This document shows, one piece after another, positions 8,949 through 20,045 of a DNA stretch of 64,000 bases. The notes under the pieces were generated by a model, which ran no database searches, was not told where the DNA came from, and was given only the letters and a program-made list of their open reading frames with translations. The first letter of the stretch is position 1, and each line of letters starts with the position of its first letter. Origin of the DNA: Egicoccus sp. AB-alg6-2 (GTDB lineage Bacteria; Actinomycetota; Nitriliruptoria; Nitriliruptorales; Nitriliruptoraceae); contig NZ_JBGUAY010000002.1 in the NCBI RefSeq assembly GCF_041821025.1, positions 310,001-374,000 on the forward strand, written 5' to 3'. Both the position numbers and the translations under genes were made by a program.

Positions 8949-9417
8949 CGCCGTCGATGTCCGCGACCAGGGCGTCGGCGTCGGCATCGTCATGGTCGAG
9001 CACCGCGTCGATCGCGGGCAGGTACCGGTCGAACGCCGCGAGGTTGTGCTCGATCAGGGCCGCAAGCAGGGCGCCGCTCAGTCGGTCGGTGCCGTGGTCG
9101 AGGCTGGTCTTGAACCGCAGTTCGCCGTCGCCGAGATCCAGCTCGAAGTTGCCGATGACGAGTCCGTAGTTGGCCTGCGTCACCAGGCGCATCATCCGGT
9201 CGCGACGCTCGACGGGCACCTCGCGCGGATGCAGCGAGTACACCGTCACCTGCGGCTGGGGGTCGTGCGAATGACAGAAGACCTCCCAGTGGCCGTGCTC
9301 GCCGGTGTGCTCGAAGGCGACCGTGGCGAGCTCGGCGCGGGCGACGACGTCGCGTCCGGATGCTTCCAGGGTGTCGCGCAGGAAGGCGAAGCCGCCGCCG
9401 GCGCGCAGCCCGCTCAT
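8941..9417 (-). CDS. YbjN-like protein of unknown function
   Basis: This 158-residue protein has the look of the YbjN / type-III-chaperone-like fold: an alternating beta and alpha pattern with VTVYSLHPREVPVERRDRMMRLVTQANYGLVIGNFELDLGDGELRFKTSL, given here only as a landmark region at residues 57-106. It carries no signal peptide or membrane segment and has an acidic tail. The ATG overlaps the stop of the preceding gene (ATGA), so it is the last gene of a three-gene operon. YbjN homologues are linked to stress and motility phenotypes in enterobacteria, but no enzymatic function is known. Assignment is by pattern only. Confidence 0.72.
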   Translation of the reverse strand: MSGLRAGGGFAFLRDTLEASGRDVVARAELATVAFEHTGEHGHWEVFCHSHDPQPQVTVYSLHPREVPVERRDRMMRLVTQANYGLVIGNFELDLGDGELRFKTSLDHGTDRLSGALLAALIEHNLAAFDRYLPAIDAVLDHDDADADALVADIDGAG

Positions 9418-9932
9418 CGCGGTGGCAGGACGCGCAGGTCCTGCAGCACGTCCTCGAACACCGGCAGGTCCTGGGCGGCGCGTTCCCGGCGCGTGGCCGC
9501 GTTGACCACGTACAGCCGATCGGCGTCCGCGGCGATCAGGGCCTGCAACTGCGTGAAGGCCAGCCCCGGCCGTGGCGTCGAGGCATAGGTCGTGACCGCG
9601 ACCTCGGCGAGGCTCGAGTTGGTCCACCGCCGGGTCCCGAGCAGCTCGAACCCCGCAGCCTCGGCGAGCCGGGTACGGGAACTGGCGACGAAGTCCTCGA
9701 ACCAGGACGGCCCCGTGCCGTCCGGCTCGCCCGCCACGAACCCCATCGTCGGGCGATAGTCGTCGAGTTCGGCCACCGGCCGGGCGTAGAAGCGGATCTG
9801 GTTCGGTCCGAGCTGCTCGACGTCCCAGTCGTCGGGAACGAGCAGCGACAGCAGCAACCCGGCGTGGGCGAAGCTGGTCTTCGCGGGGACCATGGGGGCT
9901 CCGGCAGCGGTGTCGGCGGCGAGCACGGTCAT
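9414..9932 (-). CDS. Conserved hypothetical protein, DUF1795/DcrB-like
   Basis: This 172-residue protein has the strand-rich pattern of the PsbP/DcrB-like (DUF1795) fold: a hydrophobic start AGLLLSLLVPDDWDVEQL, a central TMGF strand and the closing motif FEDVLQDLRVLP, which resembles the usual VLRSLRV end. No lipobox or signal peptide is seen, unlike enteric DcrB lipoproteins. Both ends overlap neighbours by four bases (ATGA), so the three genes are translationally coupled. An alternative start is Met14. I do not know its function. Confidence 0.7.
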   Translation of the reverse strand: MTVLAADTAAGAPMVPAKTSFAHAGLLLSLLVPDDWDVEQLGPNQIRFYARPVAELDDYRPTMGFVAGEPDGTGPSWFEDFVASSRTRLAEAAGFELLGTRRWTNSSLAEVAVTTYASTPRPGLAFTQLQALIAADADRLYVVNAATRRERAAQDLPVFEDVLQDLRVLPPR

Positions 9933-10402
9933 ACCAACACCAACCGTGCGGTCGAGAACGCCTGCTCGAACACGGGCACGTACCGGTCGGCGGCGTGTGT
10001 GGGGGCGAGCCCGGTGAGCGAGAAGACCGTGGCACCGGTCGGCACGTACGCCTCGAGTCGCACCACCTCGACGTCGAGGTCCTCCTGGCGGTAGCGCAGC
10101 AGTTGCAGCACGGCGTCGCGGCCGTCGACCTCGATCTCGCGGCGCCACTCGAGCGCGCGTCCCGGCAGCTCCGCGGAGACGTCGGCGAGGTCGCCGGCGG
10201 CCTCCTCGTCGCCGGGTGGCACCGGCACCGCCTTGACCAGGATCCGGCCGCCGAGCGGCGCGTCGGCGTCGAGGTCGTCGGCGTACACGGCCGCGTTGAT
10301 CTCCGGGGCCTCGTCCGCCTGCACGAAACCGACCGGGAGCTCGAGCGAGACCCGGGTGGCCCACGAGAAGACGTGGACGCGACTCGGCGTACGGACGCTC
10401 AC
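9929..10402 (-). CDS. Conserved hypothetical protein, DUF1795/DcrB-like (paralogue)
   Basis: This 157-residue protein opens the three-gene operon and shares fold signs with the next gene: LELPVGFVQ near the start, a long beta-rich middle (RILVKAVPVPPGDEE), and an end FEQAFSTARLVLV in place of the partner's FEDVLQDLRVLP. The GTG start is preceded by GGAG. Two adjacent paralogue-like proteins followed by a YbjN-like protein suggest a small complex or a secretion-linked chaperone set, but this is inference. No membrane segment is predicted. Confidence 0.7.
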   Translation of the reverse strand: MSVRTPSRVHVFSWATRVSLELPVGFVQADEAPEINAAVYADDLDADAPLGGRILVKAVPVPPGDEEAAGDLADVSAELPGRALEWRREIEVDGRDAVLQLLRYRQEDLDVEVVRLEAYVPTGATVFSLTGLAPTHAADRYVPVFEQAFSTARLVLV

Positions 10403-10685
10403 GACTCCAGCCCCTGCCTCCGTTGCCGTCCGGAGGCGGTGCCAACGCTACTACGGCGCGCACACGATCGCGGGACCTCGCGCACCATCGTCGGCACGCG
10501 GCAGCGTTTCTGAAGCGGTCTCGCCGGGAATGGTCGGATTCCATCCGGCGGGGCCACCTGCGGGGGGCTCGTCACGGCTCCCCGCGGGGGGACGCGATGG
10601 CCGCGCCGGGTGGTCCTGACCAAATCGCCCCGGGAACGCGGCAGTCGCGTGCCGGCCACGTCACGATTGTGCGCGCGCGGGAGCC

Positions 10686-11952
10686 ATGCCCGCGGCCGGG
10701 GGGATCGTGGGCGACAGGACGGGGATGCGGGCGACGCAAATCGACGCCCTCGTGGCCGCGGTCGTGCTCACGGGGGTCGGGGTCTTCGCGGCGAGCGTGG
10801 TCCTGACGCGGCCGGCACCGCCGACCGGCGTGGCCCTGGGCGGCCTCGTCGTCTTCGGCGTGCTCTTCCTCCTGGCCGAGTGCTTCCCCATCCGGCTGTT
10901 CAACGGCCGCGACGTCGGCGAGTTCTGCTCGTCGCCGGCGTTCGCGTACGCGCTGCTGCTCACCCTGCCGTTCCCCTACGCGATCGGCGTGATCGGCGTG
11001 GGGACCCTGCTGGCGGAATGCCGCCCCACGGTGCGCCGGCCCTGGCGGAAGGCCGCGTTCAACGTCGGGCAGTCGGTGCTCGTGTTCGCCGCCGGTGCCG
11101 CCGTGCTGAAGGCCTTCGGGATCCCGGCCGCCCCCGACGGCGTGCTGGCCGATGCCGTCGTCCTCGCCCTGCTGCCCTCGGGCCTCGCGCTGTACGGCAC
11201 CAACCTCGCGCTGCTCGGGCTCGCCGTCGCGGTGGACCGTGGCCAGCGGGTCCGGACGGTGTTGCGCGGTGCGCTGTCGGGTCGCGACCTCGTGGCCCAG
11301 TACCTGCTGATCGGCCTCGCGCCGGTCATGGTCCTGCTGTGGCGCGAGAACCGGCTGCTCCTGCCGTTCCTGCTGCTGACGGTGGGCGCGACGATCCAGG
11401 CGACCGGGGCCGCGATCCGCCGACGGCACGAGGCGTACCACGACCCGCTCACCGGGCTCGCGAACCGCCGGCTGCTCGACGAGCGCCTCGCAGCGCTGAC
11501 GACGAGGGGGCGGCGCGGGTTCGCGGCGATGCTCATGGACCTCGACGACTTCAAGCGCGTCAACGACGAGCTCGGCCATCACGTCGGCGACCAGCTGCTG
11601 GTCCAGGCCGGACGACGGCTCCGTCGGATCGCGGGCATCGACACCATCGCCCGCGCCGGGGGCGACGAGTTCGCCTTCGTCCTCCGCCGCAGCGATGCGG
11701 TGCGGGCGCGCCGCATCGCCGGCGAGATCGTGGCCGCCGTCACCGCGCCGTATGACATCGGCGGCGGGTCCGTGCGGATCGGCGCCAGCCTCGGCATCGC
11801 CTTGTTCCCGGACCACGGTGACGACGCCTCGAGCCTGATGCGGCAGGCCGACGCCGCCATGTACCGCGCCAAGCGTCTCGACGGCACCGACCGGCCCGCC
11901 AGCCCGCGCATCGCGTTCGCGGCGGACGAGCCGGTGGCGGCCGGCGGGACGG

Positions 11953-11963
<11 letters not shown>
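10686..11963 (+). CDS. Membrane-bound diguanylate cyclase
   Basis: This 425-residue protein has about seven hydrophobic segments in the first ~235 residues, forming an unclassified integral-membrane sensor, followed by a GGDEF domain ([15 protein letters not shown] to the end). The active site AGGDEF is intact, so cyclic di-GMP synthesis is expected. The I-site position reads AGID instead of RxxD, so product inhibition is probably lost. An ATG at 10725, with AGGAC upstream, is an alternative start that would remove 13 residues. The 3' end overlaps the convergent isocitrate dehydrogenase gene by 11 bases. The 283 bases upstream hold no recognisable gene. Confidence 0.88.
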
Positions 11964-14175
<2,212 letters not shown>

Positions 14176-14338
14176 GTCCGGGCCCGTTCACGTCGTCGAA
14201 GGTGGCGGCGGCATCGCGTCGAGAGGGCAGCCGGCCGCGGTTCTCGGTGGCGACGACAACCTACTCGCTGCCGAGGAAGCGGCTCCAGCCCGGCACTCGT
14301 CCGTCGGCGCGGGACATCTGTGCCCGTCCGACCGGGCC

Positions 14339-14385
14339 TTGTGGCGCGACCCCGGCTGCGCTACCTTCCCGACCGAACGTTCGGT
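14339..14385 (+). promoter_or_regulatory. paa operon promoter and PaaR-type operator
   Basis: TTGTGG (14339-14344) and TACCTT (14362-14367) are spaced by 17 bases as -35/-10 candidates. The perfect 14-bp palindrome ACCGAACGTTCGGT (14372-14385) falls on the predicted transcription start, 30 bases before paaA. It fits the ACCGNNCGNNCGGT core that I recall for the TetR-type PaaR of Corynebacterium. Binding there would block transcription until phenylacetyl-CoA is present. Confidence 0.75.
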
Positions 14386-14415
14386 TTGACCGACCCGGCG
14401 AGCGGGAGCCAAGCG

Positions 14416-15372
14416 ATGACGGTCGAGGACCAGCGCACCGAGGAGTTCGTGGCGTACCTGCACGCCGGCGGCAAGGTCGAGGCCACCGGCTGGGTGGGCC
14501 CCGGGTGGGACGAGGCCTGGATGCCCGACACCTACCGGCAGCTCAACCTCAAGTTCATCGAGATGCACGCCAACTCCGAGATCATGGGCGCGCTGCCGGA
14601 GCGCGAGTGGATCGCGCGGGCGCCGAGCCTGCGCCGCAAGCGCTCGCTGGCCGCCAAGGTCCAGGACGAGGTCGGGCACGCCCACCTGATCTACCGGGTC
14701 GCGGAGACCCTGGGTCGGCCACGCCAGCAGATGTACGACGACCTCGTCGCCGGGCGCGGCAAGTTCCACAACGTCTTCCACTACCCGACCTCCTCGTGGG
14801 GCGACGTCGCCTGCATCGGCTTCCTCGTCGACGGCGCCGCGATCGTCACGCAGCGCGCGCTGCTGGACACCTCCTACCTGCCCTACGTGCGGGTGATGCG
14901 GCGCGTGGTCGCCGAGGAGTCGCTGCACTACCGCCACGGCGAGGACATCATGCTCGCGCTGGCCAGCGGCACCGACGAACAGTTCGAGATGCTGCAGGAG
15001 GCCGTCAACCGCTGGTGGGAGCCGATCATGCACTTCTTCGGCACCGACGTGGCCGCCGAGGACGACCCGATGATCCACTGGCGCGTGAAGAGCCGCACCA
15101 ACGAGCAGTCGCGCCAGGAGTGGATCAACCAGTACGTGCCCAAGATGTGGGACATGGGCATCGAGACGCCCGACCCGGCCCTCCGCTACGACGAGGACGC
15201 GGGGCGGTGGCACTACACCGAGCCCGACTGGGACAAGCTCAAGCAGATCGTCAAGGGCGAGCCGACCGAGGCGACCGCCACGAGGCTGTACTGGCGCCAG
15301 CTCCTGGCTCACAACCACGAGTGGGTGCGTCAGATCGTCACCGGCGACCGCCCGCCGGCCGTCGCCGCCTGA
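14416..15372 (+). CDS. paaA: 1,2-phenylacetyl-CoA epoxidase subunit A (diiron)
   Basis: This 318-residue catalytic subunit of the phenylacetyl-CoA epoxidase complex has a ferritin-like helical fold. Diiron ligands are visible in VQDEVGHAHL and AEESLHYRHGED. Substrate-side regions such as KFHNVFHYPTSSWGDVACIGFLVDGAA match PaaA. It inserts oxygen into the ring of phenylacetyl-CoA to form the 1,2-epoxide. GGGAG lies eight bases before the ATG. It is the first gene of paaABCD-paaZ-paaH-paaK. Confidence 0.97.
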   Translation: MTVEDQRTEEFVAYLHAGGKVEATGWVGPGWDEAWMPDTYRQLNLKFIEMHANSEIMGALPEREWIARAPSLRRKRSLAAKVQDEVGHAHLIYRVAETLGRPRQQMYDDLVAGRGKFHNVFHYPTSSWGDVACIGFLVDGAAIVTQRALLDTSYLPYVRVMRRVVAEESLHYRHGEDIMLALASGTDEQFEMLQEAVNRWWEPIMHFFGTDVAAEDDPMIHWRVKSRTNEQSRQEWINQYVPKMWDMGIETPDPALRYDEDAGRWHYTEPDWDKLKQIVKGEPTEATATRLYWRQLLAHNHEWVRQIVTGDRPPAVAA

Positions 15373-15401
15373 ACGCCCCGCTTCGGCACCAGGAGATCGC
15401 C

Positions 15402-15749
15402 ATGCCCACCTTCGAGGTGTTCGGCCGCCGCAAGGCCGACGATCCGCTCGAGCACGTCGGGGCCGTGCATGCCGCCGATCCGCAGACGGCACTGCTGCTG
15501 GTGCGCGAGACCCACTTCCGTCACAACGAGGGCGTCGACTACGCCGTGGTCCCGGCCGACCAGCTCTTCCGGCTCGACGACCCGAGCCTGCTCGAGCGGC
15601 GCGTCGACATGGACTACCGGCTCCAGGCCGGCTACTCCGGGTTCCGCGAGAAGCGCCAGGCCGCCCGCGAAGCCGCCGAGCAGCGCGGCCGCTCGCACCT
15701 GCGTGAGCGACCGGTGCCCGGCGGACGGGCCGGAAAGGTGCAGGCATGA
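15402..15749 (+). CDS. paaB: 1,2-phenylacetyl-CoA epoxidase subunit B
   Basis: This 115-residue small structural subunit begins MPTFEVFGRRKADDPLEHVG, the PaaB signature. The central part ALLLVRETHFRHNEGVDYAVVPADQL is well conserved in the family. The Arg-rich tail after residue 85 is longer than in Escherichia coli PaaB (95 residues) but common in actinobacteria. It bridges PaaA-PaaC dimers in the complex. AGGAG precedes the start, and the stop overlaps the paaC start by four bases (ATGA). Confidence 0.96.
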   Translation: MPTFEVFGRRKADDPLEHVGAVHAADPQTALLLVRETHFRHNEGVDYAVVPADQLFRLDDPSLLERRVDMDYRLQAGYSGFREKRQAAREAAEQRGRSHLRERPVPGGRAGKVQA

Positions 15750-16558
15750 CCCCCGCCACCGTCACCCTTCCCGACCTGACGACCGCCCGGGCGCGGCTGC
15801 TGCTCGTGCTCGCCGACGACGAACTGATCAGCGGCCACCGGGCCTCACACTGGACCGGCGTCGCGCCCTCGCTCGAGGAGGACCTCGCGTTCTCCACGAT
15901 CGCCCAGGACGAGATCAACCACGCCGACGTCTGGTACCAGCTCCTGCTCGGCGAGGACCACGCGGACGTGCGCGCCGGGGTGGACGCCCTCGGGCTCGGC
16001 CGCGCACCGCAGGACTACCTCCACGCCATCGTGTGCGAGCGCCCGCCGGGGGACTTCGCCTACACGCTGGCGCGGCACTGGGCCTACGACCGCTTCGACG
16101 TCGTGCGGCTGGCCGCGCTGGCCGACTCGTCGGATGCCGACGTCGCGGCCGTGGCGGTCAAGCTGCTGCACGAGGAGCGCTACCACCTCGAGCACGCCGA
16201 CCACTGGTTCGCACGGCTGGCCGCCGGTGGTGACGAGCCCCGCCGGCGGCTGCGCGACGCCCTGGCGATCGTGCTGCCCGAGACGCTCGGGCTGTTCGAG
16301 CCGTTCGCCGGCGAGGACGAGGCGGTCGAACAGGGGCTGCTGCCCGTCGACCATGCCACCCTGCGGGCGCGGTGGAGCGAGATCGTCGGCGCCATGCTCG
16401 ACGAGGCCGGGTTCGGCGCGCTGCTGCCGGCCCCGGACGCGGCCACGCCCGAGGCGGCCAGCGGCGGCCGTCAGGGGCGGCACTCCCCGGACTTCACCGA
16501 CGACGTCTGGCCCGAGATGACGGCCCTGTACCGCGCCCATCCCGGAGCCAGGTGGTGA
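15746..16558 (+). CDS. paaC: 1,2-phenylacetyl-CoA epoxidase subunit C
   Basis: This 270-residue ferritin-like subunit is the structural partner of PaaA. Family marks are LADDELISGHRASHWTGVAPSLEEDLAFSTIAQDEINHADVWYQLL (residues 23-67) and VKLLHEERYHLEHADHWF. Some iron-ligand positions remain, but in studied complexes PaaC is not the catalytic subunit. Translation is coupled to paaB and to paaD by 4-base overlaps. Confidence 0.96.
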   Translation: MTPATVTLPDLTTARARLLLVLADDELISGHRASHWTGVAPSLEEDLAFSTIAQDEINHADVWYQLLLGEDHADVRAGVDALGLGRAPQDYLHAIVCERPPGDFAYTLARHWAYDRFDVVRLAALADSSDADVAAVAVKLLHEERYHLEHADHWFARLAAGGDEPRRRLRDALAIVLPETLGLFEPFAGEDEAVEQGLLPVDHATLRARWSEIVGAMLDEAGFGALLPAPDAATPEAASGGRQGRHSPDFTDDVWPEMTALYRAHPGARW

Positions 16559-17091
16559 CCGGCACCCGGACCGCCGCCGACCCGACCGAGGTGCGCCGGG
16601 CCGTCGAAGGCGTCGCCGACCCGGAGCTCCCGCCGGTCACGATCGGCATGCTCGGCATGGTGCACGACGTCGAGGTGGACGACGACGGCACCGTCCGCGT
16701 CGAGCTGCTGCCCACCTTCTCGGGCTGCCCGGCCACCGAGATGATCGAGCGCGACGTCGTCGCCGCCGTCCGCGCCGTCGAGGGGGTCGACGAGGTCCGC
16801 GTCCGCTTCCGCTACGACCCGCCCTGGACCCCCGACCGCATCGACACGACCGGGCGCGAACGGCTGCGCGAGTTCGGCATCGCCCCACCGGGTGGCGCCG
16901 TCGCGTCGCCGCGCCCGGAAGGGCGTCCCACCCTGCCGCTCGCCATCGGACCCGCCTCCGATCCACGGCCGTGTCCCTACTGCGGCTCGGACACCACCGT
17001 CCGCGAGTCGAACTTCGGCCCCACGCCGTGCCGTGACCTACGGTTCTGCGAGCGGTGCCAGCAACCGTTCGAGGCGTTCAAGTCGTTCTGA
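16555..17091 (+). CDS. paaD: Phenylacetate epoxidase assembly protein PaaD
   Basis: This 178-residue protein has an N-terminal DUF59/SufT-like domain with GVADPELPPVTIGMLGMVHDV and the conserved Cys in FSGCPATEMIE. A C-terminal zinc-ribbon-like region has CPYC, then FGPTPCRDLRFCERC. PaaD is thought to mature or load the metal centres of the complex. The GTG at 16555 overlaps the paaC stop (GTGA), with GGAG seven bases upstream; GTG 16552 is a near-equal alternative. Confidence 0.93.
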   Translation: MTGTRTAADPTEVRRAVEGVADPELPPVTIGMLGMVHDVEVDDDGTVRVELLPTFSGCPATEMIERDVVAAVRAVEGVDEVRVRFRYDPPWTPDRIDTTGRERLREFGIAPPGGAVASPRPEGRPTLPLAIGPASDPRPCPYCGSDTTVRESNFGPTPCRDLRFCERCQQPFEAFKSF

Positions 17092-17161
17092 GGTGCCCGG
17101 CGGCGCCCGCGGGAACGGGTCGCCGCCGCGGCACCTCCGTCTGTTTCGTGAGGAGAGCACG

Positions 17162-19198
17162 ATGGCACGCACCCTGCAGAGCTACGTCCTCGGCGCGTGG
17201 GTGACCCCCGACGGTGACGGCGAACCCGTCGTGGACGCCGTCACCGGCGAGCAGGTGGCGGTGGCGACCGCCGCCGGCATCGACTTCGCCGCCGTGGTCC
17301 GCCATGCGCGCGACGTCGGGGGACCGGCGCTGCGCGAGCTGACCTTCCACGAGCGTGCGGCGAAGCTGAAGGAGCTGGTCGGCGTCATCGCCGAACACAA
17401 GGACGAGCTGTACGCCCTGTCCGCCCAGGGAGGCGCGACGAAGAAGGACGCCTGGGTCGACGTCGACGGCGGCATGGGCGTCCTGGCCACCTACGCGTCC
17501 AAGGCCCGCAAGGAGCTGCCGAACGCCAAGGTCGCCGTCGACGGTCCGCCGGAACCGCTGTCGCGCGACGGCAGCTTCCTCGGCCAGCACGTGTGGACGC
17601 CCAAGCAGGGCGTCGCCGTGCAGATCAACGCCTACAACTTCCCGTGCTGGGGGTCGCTCGAGAAGCTCGCGCCCGCCCTGGTCGCCGGCATGCCGGTGAT
17701 CGTCAAGCCGGCGCCGCAGACGGCCCAGGTCGCCGAGGCGCTCTACCGGCACGTCGTCGACTCGGGCGTGTTCCCCGAGGGCGCGATCCAGTTCGTCGCC
17801 GGCCACCCCGGTGACCTGCTCGACCACCTCGACGGCCGCGACGTGGTCGGGTTCACCGGCTCCGCCGCCACCGCCGAGGTCATCCGTGGCCACCGCGCCT
17901 TCACCGCCCGCGCCGCCACGCTGATCACCGAGACCGACTCGCTCAACGCGGCGGTCCTGCTGCCGGGTGCGGCCGACGACGAGGCCCACGTCGACCGGTT
18001 CGTCAAGGAGATCAAGAAGGAGCTGCTGACCAAGGCCGGGCAGCGCTGCACCGCCATCCGGCGCGCCCTGGTGCCCGAAACGGCCGTGGACACGGTCGTC
18101 GCGAAGCTGCAGCAGGCCCTCGAGGGCGTGACGCTGGGTGACCCCACCCGCGAGGACGTGCGCATGGGGGCGCTCGTCAGCGCCTCGCAGAAGCAGGACG
18201 TCGTCCGCACGGTCGAGAAGTTGCTGGCCGGCTGTCGCACGGTCGTCGGCGACGACGCCCCCGAACTGCTCGGCGACGTGGACCCGGGCGCGTTCATGGC
18301 GCCGACCGTGCTCCTGCTCGAGGACCCCGGGTTCGACGCGGTGCACGAACTGGAGCCGTTCGGTCCCGTCGCGACGCTGGTGCCCTACCGCGACGCCGAC
18401 GAGGCGGTGGCGCTCGTGCAGCGTGGCGGGGGAAGCCTGGTCACCTCGGTGTTCGGTTCCGCAGCCGACCCTGACGCCGCGACGGTGTTCACCGGAATCG
18501 CCGCGCACCACGGCCGGTTGCTGTTCGTCGACGACGTCTCGGCCGAGACCCAGACCGGTCACGGCACGCCGCTGCCGCACCTGGTCCACGGTGGTCCCGG
18601 TCGGGCCGGTGGCGGCGAGGAGATGGGCGGGGTCCGCGGGATCCACCACTACCTGCAGCGGACCGCGCTGACCGGCTCGCCCGAGCTGATCACGCGCATG
18701 ACCGGCCGGTACGCGCCCGGGGCGCCGCGCCGCCTCGACGTCGAGCACCCGTTCAAGCTGACCTACGACCAGCTGCAGATCGGGGACGCGCTCGAGACCG
18801 AGGAGCGCGAGATCACGCTCGCCGACATCGAGCGCTTCGCCGAGCTGTCCGGCGACACCTTCTACGCCCACATGGACGAGGAGGCGGCCAAGGCCAGCCC
18901 GATCTTCGAGGGTCGCGTCGCCCACGGCTACTTCCTCGTCTCGGCCGCCGCCGGGCTGTTCGTCTGGCCCGACCCCGGCCCGGTGCTCGCCAACTTCGGG
19001 CTCGAGAACCTGCGGTTCCTCGCGCCGGTCTACCCCGGTGACCGCATCAAGCTGTTCCTGACCTGCAAGGACAAGGTGACCCGCCGCGAGCCCGACCAGG
19101 GCACCGTGACCTGGGACGTCGAGGTGCTCAACCAGCACGGCGAGGTGGTCGCCGCCTACGACGTGCTCACCATCGTCCGGCGCGAGGTGCCGGCGTGA
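17162..19198 (+). CDS. paaZ: Bifunctional oxepin-CoA hydrolase / 3-oxo-5,6-dehydrosuberyl-CoA semialdehyde dehydrogenase
   Basis: This 678-residue fusion protein opens the oxepin ring and oxidises the resulting aldehyde with NADP. Residues about 1-530 form an aldehyde dehydrogenase with the catalytic Cys in KAGQRCTAIRR and the general base Glu in ITETDSLN. Residues about 540-678 form an MaoC-type hot-dog hydratase with Asp and His in SGDTFYAHMD and GRVAHGYFLV. Length and order match PaaZ. It stands 70 bases after paaD, where paaE would sit in the E. coli order. GTGA overlap couples it to the next gene. Confidence 0.96.
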   Translation: MARTLQSYVLGAWVTPDGDGEPVVDAVTGEQVAVATAAGIDFAAVVRHARDVGGPALRELTFHERAAKLKELVGVIAEHKDELYALSAQGGATKKDAWVDVDGGMGVLATYASKARKELPNAKVAVDGPPEPLSRDGSFLGQHVWTPKQGVAVQINAYNFPCWGSLEKLAPALVAGMPVIVKPAPQTAQVAEALYRHVVDSGVFPEGAIQFVAGHPGDLLDHLDGRDVVGFTGSAATAEVIRGHRAFTARAATLITETDSLNAAVLLPGAADDEAHVDRFVKEIKKELLTKAGQRCTAIRRALVPETAVDTVVAKLQQALEGVTLGDPTREDVRMGALVSASQKQDVVRTVEKLLAGCRTVVGDDAPELLGDVDPGAFMAPTVLLLEDPGFDAVHELEPFGPVATLVPYRDADEAVALVQRGGGSLVTSVFGSAADPDAATVFTGIAAHHGRLLFVDDVSAETQTGHGTPLPHLVHGGPGRAGGGEEMGGVRGIHHYLQRTALTGSPELITRMTGRYAPGAPRRLDVEHPFKLTYDQLQIGDALETEEREITLADIERFAELSGDTFYAHMDEEAAKASPIFEGRVAHGYFLVSAAAGLFVWPDPGPVLANFGLENLRFLAPVYPGDRIKLFLTCKDKVTRREPDQGTVTWDVEVLNQHGEVVAAYDVLTIVRREVPA

Positions 19199-20040
19199 GC
19201 ATCGACCGGGTCGGGGTCGCCGGCGGCGGCACCATGGGCGCAGGCGTCGCCCACCGTCTGCTGGTCAACGGCATCGAGGTCGTGCTCGTCGAACGCGACG
19301 ACATCGAGGCCGCCAACGCCCGCGAGCGGGTGATCGGAGGGCTGGAGCGCGCCCACGAGCGCGGCTACCTCGCCGACGAGGTCGAGGGGGTCGCCGGGCG
19401 CCTCACGGTCGCCGGCTCCCTCGACGCCTTCGCCGGCCTCGGGTTCGTCATCGAGGCCGTGCCCGAGCAGCCCGAGCTCAAGCGCGACCTGCTGGGGCGC
19501 ATCGAACCGTTGCTGGCCGACAACGCCGTGCTCGCGACCAACACCTCGTCGCTGTCGATCGACGGCATCGCCGCCTCGCTCCAGCGGCCGGGACGCTTCT
19601 GCGGCATGCACTTCTTCAACCCGGTTCCGGCCTCCGACCTGCTCGAGATCGTGCGTGGCACCGCCAGCGAACCGGGCGCGGTCGAGGCGGCGCGTGAACT
19701 GGGCGAGCGTCTCGGGCTGACCACCATCGAGGTCGACGACGCGCCCGGGTTCGCGACCTCGCGGCTGGGCGTCGCGCTCGGGCTCGAGGCCATCCGCATG
19801 GTCGAGGACGGGGTCGCGTCGGCCGAGGACATCGACACCGCGATGCGCCTCGGTTACAAGCACCCGATCGGCCCGTTGCGGCTGGGGGACCTGGTGGGGC
19901 TCGACGTCCGCCTCGGCATCGCCGAGTACCTCGCGGCCGAGCTCGGACCCCGCTTCGAACCGCCGAAGCTCCTGCGCGACATGGTCGCCGAGGGCAAGCT
20001 CGGCAAGAAGAGCGGCGAGGGCTTCTTCTCCTGGGAGTGA
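19195..20040 (+). CDS. paaH: 3-hydroxyacyl-CoA dehydrogenase (paa pathway)
   Basis: This 281-residue NAD-dependent dehydrogenase has an N-terminal Rossmann motif GGGTMGAGVAHRL and the signature MHFFNPVPASDLLEIV with the catalytic His. The C-terminal domain ends with KLGKKSGEGFFSW. The length fits single-domain 3-hydroxybutyryl-CoA/PaaH enzymes. Its place between paaZ and paaK suggests that it oxidises the 3-hydroxyadipyl-CoA intermediate. The GTG start overlaps the paaZ stop. Confidence 0.93.
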   Translation: MSIDRVGVAGGGTMGAGVAHRLLVNGIEVVLVERDDIEAANARERVIGGLERAHERGYLADEVEGVAGRLTVAGSLDAFAGLGFVIEAVPEQPELKRDLLGRIEPLLADNAVLATNTSSLSIDGIAASLQRPGRFCGMHFFNPVPASDLLEIVRGTASEPGAVEAARELGERLGLTTIEVDDAPGFATSRLGVALGLEAIRMVEDGVASAEDIDTAMRLGYKHPIGPLRLGDLVGLDVRLGIAEYLAAELGPRFEPPKLLRDMVAEGKLGKKSGEGFFSWE

Positions 20041-20045
20041 CCGGC

